This document shows positions 59,356 to 64,000 of a stretch of 64,000 nt of DNA, in pieces (the stretch's first letter is position 1; every line of letters begins with the position of its first letter). The notes under the pieces are model-generated. The model had not been told where the DNA came from. It made no database searches and saw only the letters and a program-made list of their open reading frames with translations. This stretch comes from Streptomyces griseorubiginosus (lineage in GTDB: Bacteria > Actinomycetota > Actinomycetes > Streptomycetales > Streptomycetaceae): contig NZ_KQ948736.1 of assembly GCF_001514195.1 (NCBI RefSeq), positions 935,328 to 999,327 on the forward strand, written 5' to 3'. The position numbers and the translations under genes are program-made.

Positions 59356-60303
59356 CTACGGCTCCGCGTCGTCCGACTCGTCGTCCCGCAGTTCGGTGAC
59401 CCGCTCCAGCAGGATCGCCTCCCAGGCACGGCCCAGCCGGGCCCTCAGCAGCCCCAGCGGCGCGTCCTCCCGGCGGTCCAGGCCCGCGGCGAGGTGGATC
59501 ACCGTGTCGCAGCGGGCCAGCCAGAGACCGCGCAGGCAGGGCCGGGCTCCGTACCCGGCGAGGGTGGCGGCGCGGACGGCGGCGGGCGCGCCGACGGCCA
59601 GGGCGAGGCCCGCGATGTCCTCGGCGGGGTCGCCGACGACCGTGTCGGTCCAGTCGAGCACGCCCCGCACCCGGCCGTCGGCACTGACCACGAGGTGCTC
59701 GCCGGTCAGGGCGTGGTGCACGAGGACCGCGCTGCCGGGCTGCGCGGCGAGCTGGACCGCGGCGGCCGAGGTGAGCTGCTGGAGCCGGGCCGGGTCGAAC
59801 TCGTCGGCCTTGTGCAGGAGCTCGGCGGCCCGGCCGGCCTCCCGGCGCAGCGCCTCCAGTGAGCGCGGGGCGACGCGCGGGACGCCGAGCGCCTCGGCCT
59901 GCCGTACGGGCACCTCGCGCAGCCCGGTGAGAAGCCCGGCCAGGTCGGCCTCGCCGACGGCGGAGACGTCATGCTCCTCCGCCGAGCCGCCGGGGACCTT
60001 GGTGTCCAGCGTGTAGACAAGGCCGGGCGCCCACTCGCCCTGGGCCACGCTGCTCGGCACCGCGACCGGGACGTGCGGCCGCACCAGGTCGCGCAGACGC
60101 AGCTCTCGGCGTCGGCGGGCGGTGGCCGCGCGGTCCTCGGACAGCCGCAGCACATGGCGGGCGCCGACCCACCAGGTGGCGTGCGCGCCGCTCTCGGCGA
60201 CGGGCCGGACCTCGGGCCCGCCGGTGTCGGACGTGCCGTCCTTGAGCAGGGAACGGACCAGTCGGCGGACCGTGTCCGCGGTGGGTGTCGGTGCCTGGGT
60301 CAT
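59356..60303 (-). CDS. Aminoglycoside-phosphotransferase-like protein with altered catalytic loop
   Basis: 315 residues. APH-family N lobe (GGPEVRPVAESGAHATWWVG, HVLRLSEDRAATARRRREL) and C lobe (VRGVLDWTDTVVGDPAEDIA with the metal-binding Asp). The usual catalytic HGDLxxGN is replaced by LVHHALTGEHLVVSA, lacking the Asp, so kinase activity is doubtful and a binding or regulatory role possible. ATG 60303 begins the conserved region. It follows the M24 peptidase gene on the same strand by 47 nt. Confidence 0.78.
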   Translation of the reverse strand: MTQAPTPTADTVRRLVRSLLKDGTSDTGGPEVRPVAESGAHATWWVGARHVLRLSEDRAATARRRRELRLRDLVRPHVPVAVPSSVAQGEWAPGLVYTLDTKVPGGSAEEHDVSAVGEADLAGLLTGLREVPVRQAEALGVPRVAPRSLEALRREAGRAAELLHKADEFDPARLQQLTSAAAVQLAAQPGSAVLVHHALTGEHLVVSADGRVRGVLDWTDTVVGDPAEDIAGLALAVGAPAAVRAATLAGYGARPCLRGLWLARCDTVIHLAAGLDRREDAPLGLLRARLGRAWEAILLERVTELRDDESDDAEP

Positions 60304-60350
60304 GTCGCGCCGTAGTCGCTCGAGGGGTGGAGGGGGCTCCTGGGGTCGGG

Positions 60351-61472
60351 TCAGTCCACTATGACCATCTCGCGGGTGGTGTCGTTGAGCCTGCGGCCGC
60401 CGCTCTCGGTGACCGTGACGATGTCCTCGATGCGTACCCCGAAACGGCCCGGCAGATAGACACCGGGTTCCACGGAGAAGCACATCCCCGGTACGAGGGG
60501 CTGTTCCTCGCCCTCGATCATGTACGGCGGTTCGTGCGTGGTCACGCCGATGCCGTGCCCGGTGCGGTGGATGAAGTACTCGCCGTAGCCGGCGTCGGCG
60601 ATGACCGCGCGGGCGGCCCGGTCGACCTCCTGACAGGCCGCTCCGGGCCGTACCGCGTGGAAGCCCGCCTCCTGGGCGGCGCGGACGAGGTCGTGCACCC
60701 GGCGTTCCTCGTCGGTGGGTTCGCCGACGTGGACCGTGCGGGAGGTGTCGGAGCCGTAGCCGTCCTTGAGGCCGCCGAAGTCGAGGACGACCATGTCACC
60801 GCGTTCGATGACCCGGTCGCCCACCTCGTGGTGCGGGTTGGCGCCGTTCGGGCCGGAGGCGACGATGGTGAAGTCGACCTGGGAGTGGCCGAAGCGGCGC
60901 AGCAGGTCGGCGAGGTCCGCGGCGACCTCGGACTCCCGGCGGCCGCCGAAGGGAAGCTTCCGGATCTCCTCGAACGCCGCGTCGGCCGCCGCCCCCGCGG
61001 CCGCCAGCAGCTCCAGCTCCGCCCGGTCCTTGACCGCCCGCAGCATCGGAAGGGCCTCGGTGAGCGAGGCGTACGAGGTCCCGGGCAGCGCCTTCTGGAG
61101 GCCCAGCAGGTGCATGGCCCAGGCGTTGTCGCTGATCCCGAACCGTCCGCCGGTGTCGAGGAGGGGGGCGGTGACGGCGTAGGGGTCCTTGCCGTCGGTC
61201 CAGTCCCGCAGGGTCAGGGCGCTCGCGCCGGGGGACTTGGCGGCGTCCGGGGCCTCCAGGGCGGGGACGACCAGGACGGGGTCCTGGCCGGGGGCGAGGA
61301 CGAGCAGGGTGAGGCGTTCGGTGGCGGGGGGCGCGTAGCCGGTGAGCCACACCAGGTCCGGCCCCGGGGCCACCAGCAGCCCCGCGAGCCCTGCCTCGGC
61401 TGCCGACCGGGCCGCGCGCTCCATGCGGGCCCGGTAGTCGTCGGCGGCGAAGGGCGCTGCGGTGCCGGTCAT
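60351..61472 (-). CDS. M24-family metallopeptidase (Xaa-Pro dipeptidase type)
   Basis: 373 residues. An N-terminal creatinase-like domain (LAGLLVAPGPDLVWLTGYAP) precedes the pita-bread catalytic domain with all five metal ligands: Asp in MVVLDFGGLKDGYGSDTSRT (two), His in YFIHRTGHGIGVTTHEPPYM, Glu in CFSVEPGVYLPG and Glu in RFGVRIEDIV. Start ATG 61472 preceded by GGGAGG. Cleaves X-Pro dipeptides or N-terminal residues in the cytoplasm. Ends two codons after REMVIVD. Confidence 0.92.
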   Translation of the reverse strand: MTGTAAPFAADDYRARMERAARSAAEAGLAGLLVAPGPDLVWLTGYAPPATERLTLLVLAPGQDPVLVVPALEAPDAAKSPGASALTLRDWTDGKDPYAVTAPLLDTGGRFGISDNAWAMHLLGLQKALPGTSYASLTEALPMLRAVKDRAELELLAAAGAAADAAFEEIRKLPFGGRRESEVAADLADLLRRFGHSQVDFTIVASGPNGANPHHEVGDRVIERGDMVVLDFGGLKDGYGSDTSRTVHVGEPTDEERRVHDLVRAAQEAGFHAVRPGAACQEVDRAARAVIADAGYGEYFIHRTGHGIGVTTHEPPYMIEGEEQPLVPGMCFSVEPGVYLPGRFGVRIEDIVTVTESGGRRLNDTTREMVIVD

Positions 61473-61883
61473 CGGGGCCTCCCTGGGCGGGTGTGGGTCT
61501 TGGGCAGCATCCTGCCCGCACGGCGTGGGGCGCGCGAGCTGGTTGCGAGGTTTTCGCGCGGGGCGCGGAAAGTGCGCTGCCACTGTGCTGCCTCTCCGCT
61601 GCCTCTGCCCTGCCTGGCGGCTGCCTCTGCGCTGCCTCGCGACGGGATGACGGGCACCTATGGCTGTGGGGAGGGCGGGGAGCAGCGGTACGGCGCTGGG
61701 AGACGGGTTCCGGGCGCTGGCGCCCCGTCCCGTGGGAGCCGACGAGGGGGCACTCGCCACCATGAGAGGCCTGATGATGACGGAGTGCGACGAGCTTGAG
61801 GACTCGAAGCACACCTCGCCGAACTGAGCGGCATCACCCGCCTCCCGGCGCTGTTCAGCGGGGTCGCGGTGCCGTGCGGGGCT
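61473..61883. other. Gene-free gap with short CTGCCTCT repeats
   Basis: 411 nt. Between 61577 and 61640 there are several imperfect copies of GCTGCCTCT. A stem-loop near 61703-61733 is described separately. A 21-codon frame at 61762 was considered and not accepted. Nothing else was recognised. Confidence 0.55.
61703..61733. terminator. Stem-loop downstream of the PDZ-domain gene
   Basis: ACGGG (61703-61707) pairs with CCCGT (61729-61733) and the inner CGGGCG/CGCCCCG also pairs, leaving small bulges. Position suits termination of the minus-strand PDZ gene (ending 61884). Confidence 0.5.
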
Positions 61884-62474
61884 TCACGTCACCACGCCCG
61901 GTACGGCCGTCAGCTGCTGGTAGCCGCCGCTGCGGTGGCGGACCGTCAGTACGATCTCGCGGCCGGAGCGGGCGTCGGCGACGGCTCGCGCGAGGTCGTC
62001 GGCGGTGTCGATGCGGGTACGGCCGAACACGAGCAGTACGTCACCGCGGACCAGGCCCGCCGTGTAGCCCGGACCCGGGACATGGACACCGACGACCAGC
62101 GCGCCCGCCTTCTCGGCGTCCACGACCTCCAGGCCGAGCGTGGCGACGGCGGGCGCGGGCGAGGGGGTGGACGGCGGTGTCGCGGACGGCCGGGCGGGGC
62201 CCGGCTGCGCCGGGGCGGACGGACCGCCCGGGTGCAGGCCGACCTGCCGCTGGAGCTCGGCCAGTCTGCCAGTGCCGATCACGGTGGTGCCCACCATGCC
62301 GAGGCCCACCCCCGACAGCACCAGGACGGCCGCGACGAGCAGGCCGAACAGCACGCTCGTGAACCGGCGCCCGCGCCGGCGCGCGGCGTGCGGGCGCCGG
62401 GCGGACCCGGGCTTCCTGCCACCGCCGGTCTCCTGACCGGGCATCGGCTTGGGGCGCAACGCTGTCTGTTCCAT
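61884..62474 (-). CDS. Membrane-anchored PDZ-domain protein
   Basis: 196 residues. A basic cytoplasmic N terminus, one membrane helix (FTSVLFGLLVAAVLVLSGVG, about residues 38-60), a Pro/Ser/Ala linker, then a PDZ-like domain (LGLEVVDAEKAGALVVGVHV, GPGYTAGLVRGDVLLVFGRT, DARSGREIVLTVRHR). No protease domain, unlike HtrA/DegP, so it is likely an adaptor or regulator on the outer face of the membrane. ATG 62474; the preceding bases contain GGAGGC. Confidence 0.84.
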   Translation of the reverse strand: MEQTALRPKPMPGQETGGGRKPGSARRPHAARRRGRRFTSVLFGLLVAAVLVLSGVGLGMVGTTVIGTGRLAELQRQVGLHPGGPSAPAQPGPARPSATPPSTPSPAPAVATLGLEVVDAEKAGALVVGVHVPGPGYTAGLVRGDVLLVFGRTRIDTADDLARAVADARSGREIVLTVRHRSGGYQQLTAVPGVVT

Positions 62475-62949
62475 GGATCGCCTCCGGCTGGATCACCACC
62501 GGGTGGTGACTACCCGGCGCGCGGGCGCGTGACGAGCCACGAACGAGTGAGACTGACGGGCGGTCAGGAGCGGGTAGTGGCCGGAACCAGCAGGTCCGGG
62601 GGTCCGGCACGGCTCCGCCCGGTGCCGGCACGGCTCCGCCCGGTCGCCGGCGCGAGCCGTTCTGGAGCGCGCCCACGCGAGGGGTGTCTCACCCCGCGTG
62701 GGCCGCTCGTGGCCGGAGGGCCACCGGTCGTGCGCAGCAGTGCTGAGGCCAGCGGGCAGGCGCCGAGCGGCCGGGGAACCCGAAGCGGCCGGGGAGCCCG
62801 AAGCGGTCGGGGAACCCAAAGCGGTCGGGGAACCCAAAGAAGCCGGGGAACCCAAAGCAGCCGGGGAGCCAAAAGCGGTCAGGAACCCGCCCCCGGACCG
62901 ACCCCGCGTGCACCGACCACCCCTGCCTTCCCCGCCCACCGCCGTCCCG
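62475..62949. other. Gap between geosmin synthase and the PDZ gene
   Basis: 475 nt, mostly featureless apart from the 18-nt array and two adjacent copies of GGTCCGGCACGGCTCCGCCC-like sequence near 62605-62640. A minus-strand frame across the array would encode GFPDRF-type hexapeptide repeats; considered unlikely to be real. Confidence 0.5.
62769..62889. repeat. 18-nt tandem array, six to seven copies, downstream of the geosmin synthase gene
   Basis: Units run GGCCGGGGAACCCGAAGC with substitutions (GGTCGGGGAACCCAAAGC, AGCCGGGGAACCCAAAGC); exactly 18 nt, six in register plus a partial. It lies 61 nt beyond the geosmin synthase stop, the only array in this window not touching a stop codon. Confidence 0.88.
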
Positions 62950-64000
62950 TCAGCCCGCCACCGGCAGTGTCGTCGGGGCCCTGTCCGGGAGGAAGCCGTG
63001 GGTGCGGCCGGCCAGGTAGTCGGACTTGTAGCGGTCGACCGTGCGGTGCCAGTGCAGGATGCCCGCCATCCAGTGCTGGAGGTCGGTCACATAGCCGCGC
63101 ATCACCTCGCGCGCCTCCGCCGAGAGCCCGAAGTCGTCGTACACGACGGGCAGTTCGTTCGCGGCGACGTGCTCGAACTGCTGCATGCGCTGGGTCATCA
63201 GGTCATGGACGACCCGCAGCGCGGTCGGGTAGTCGATGCCGAAGAAGTTCTGCACGACGAGGATCGCGTTGTGGATCTCGCCCTCGTACTCGATCTCCTT
63301 CTGGTACGAGAAGACGTCGTTGAGCAGACAGGCGTAGTCGACGGCGGCGTTCTCCAGGGAGCGGACCGGTCCGCTGCGGTAGACCTCGGGCGGGACGGCG
63401 GGGCCGTGGCCCATCCGGCACATGCTCATGGTGAGGTCGGAGCCGAAGGTGGCGCGCCGCATCTCCAGGTAGTCGACGGGGTCGGGGACCCGGTGGTGGA
63501 TCTGGTTGGCCAGCTCCCACACCCAGCTCTCGGTCATCGCGTTCACGGCGTCCTTGAGGGTGCGCCGCTGGTCGGGGGTCATCTCGGCCGTGGTGCGGGC
63601 CCACAGGTCGGTCAGGCCGCGTTCCATGCCGTTGACGGGTACGAGGGTCTGCTGGCCGTCGAGGGGCATGCACTGCGAGAGACGGTGGGTGGTGAGGCGG
63701 GCGGCGGCGAGGTCGCGGCGGGCTCCGTAGACGAGGGGGTAGTAGTCGTCGCCGTAGGTGCCCCAGGCCAGCCAGTGCGAGCTGAGGTCGAGGGCCTCGG
63801 CGCTCGCGTCCGGGTCGATGCCCGCGGCGCACAGCGGGAGGTCGGCCGCGGCGAGCCGGTCCTCGTCCCAGACGCCCTCCTGGAGCATGCCCATGCGGTG
63901 CATCCACGCGGTGAGGCGGGGGCGGGCGCCGGGCAGGTGGGGGCTGTGCTCGACCTGGAACGGCATGTGGAAGTCGGGCAGCAGCGACGGCCCGACCTTC
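62950..64000 (-). CDS. geoA: Geosmin synthase, C-terminal half (5' end outside window)
   Basis: The visible 350 codons are the C-terminal terpene-cyclase-like domain of the bifunctional germacradienol/geosmin synthase. Diagnostic segments: LTAWMHRMGMLQEGVWDEDR, YGDDYYPLVYGARRDLAAAR, RATFGSDLTMSMCRMGHGPA, CLLNDVFSYQKEIEYEGEIH (NDxxSxxxE metal site) and the ending AGRTHGFLPDRAP. This half fragments germacradienol to geosmin. Its frame stays open to the window edge (VGPSLLPDFHMPFQ-type residues), so the N-terminal cyclase domain with its DDHFLE motif is upstream and outside. Confidence 0.93.
   Translation of the reverse strand, partial: KVGPSLLPDFHMPFQVEHSPHLPGARPRLTAWMHRMGMLQEGVWDEDRLAAADLPLCAAGIDPDASAEALDLSSHWLAWGTYGDDYYPLVYGARRDLAAARLTTHRLSQCMPLDGQQTLVPVNGMERGLTDLWARTTAEMTPDQRRTLKDAVNAMTESWVWELANQIHHRVPDPVDYLEMRRATFGSDLTMSMCRMGHGPAVPPEVYRSGPVRSLENAAVDYACLLNDVFSYQKEIEYEGEIHNAILVVQNFFGIDYPTALRVVHDLMTQRMQQFEHVAANELPVVYDDFGLSAEAREVMRGYVTDLQHWMAGILHWHRTVDRYKSDYLAGRTHGFLPDRAPTTLPVAG

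Noticed and set aside
61762..61827. 21-codon frame (MRGLMMTECDELEDSKHTSPN)
   Set aside because: Spacing to GAGGGGG is long and there is no context linking it to a function; could be real but is not supported.
62689..62913. Minus-strand frame with GFPDRF-like hexapeptide repeats
   Set aside because: It merely translates the 18-nt array; no ribosome site, no signal, and a second frame is equally open.

Overview
The window is chromosomal DNA from a Streptomyces-like actinomycete. Base composition is very GC-rich with strong third-position G/C bias. GTG, and occasionally TTG, starts are frequent. Stop/start overlaps (ATGA, TGATG) are common inside operons. Gene content is typical of the genus: a geosmin synthase, a subtilisin-inhibitor-type SSI protein, IclR/AraC/LacI/LysR regulators, a SAV2148-type HEPN protein and trehalose/glycogen genes. 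No rRNA, tRNA, CRISPR array, insertion sequence or prophage was seen. The sulfur, macrolide-resistance, geosmin order recalls the S. coelicolor core chromosome, but that is recall, not alignment.

Layout. 1-5.7 kb: the tail of an MMPL exporter, an Acg-type flavoprotein, then a stand-alone acyl carrier protein and ketoacyl-ACP synthase bracketed by two related IclR regulators and an AraC regulator. 6.0-8.9 kb: a divergent carboxylesterase/LacI pair. 9.6-20.7 kb: mostly single genes (HTH protein, secreted peptidoglycan-binding protein, two VOC proteins, two AraC regulators, YihY/BrkB membrane protein, AidB-like dehydrogenase, GAF regulator, secreted protein, GNAT). 20.7-30.2 kb: a complete assimilatory sulfur operon. 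It starts with a 27-codon leader peptide, followed by sulfite reductase, a zinc-ribbon protein, cysH, cysC, cysD, cysN, a sulfonate-type ABC importer and a sirohydrochlorin chelatase for the sulfite reductase's siroheme. 30.3-34.8 kb: ketopantoate-reductase-like, NTF2-like, DUF1697 and MMPL genes. 34.9-37.2 kb: an intrinsic macrolide-resistance pair, an Erm methyltransferase followed by a macrolide glycosyltransferase, with an elaborate leader. 37.2-45.4 kb: a sugar ABC importer without its own ATPase, an APH-like kinase, a LysR/EamA divergent pair, a DEDDh exonuclease and a HEPN protein. 45.5-47.8 kb: a two-gene copper amine oxidase. 47.9-58.6 kb: glgX, treY and treZ, interrupted by two M14 carboxypeptidase genes, an SSI inhibitor and an FHA protein. 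58.6-64 kb: a membrane protein, an APH-like protein, an M24 peptidase, a PDZ protein and the 3' half of geosmin synthase.

The observations most worth following up are these. (i) The erm leader: a probably leaderless leader peptide plus mutually exclusive RNA pairings next to the erm ribosome-binding site. (ii) The Cys-codon leader peptide of the sulfur operon. (iii) A copper amine oxidase whose N-terminal-like and catalytic domains appear to be on separate genes. (iv) Seven unrelated short tandem-repeat arrays at gene 3' ends; in four clear cases the array contains the gene's stop codon, which suggests repeated local amplification of gene termini. (v) An unusually high number of genes whose -10-like hexamer lies only 6-7 nt before the start codon, indicating leaderless mRNAs.
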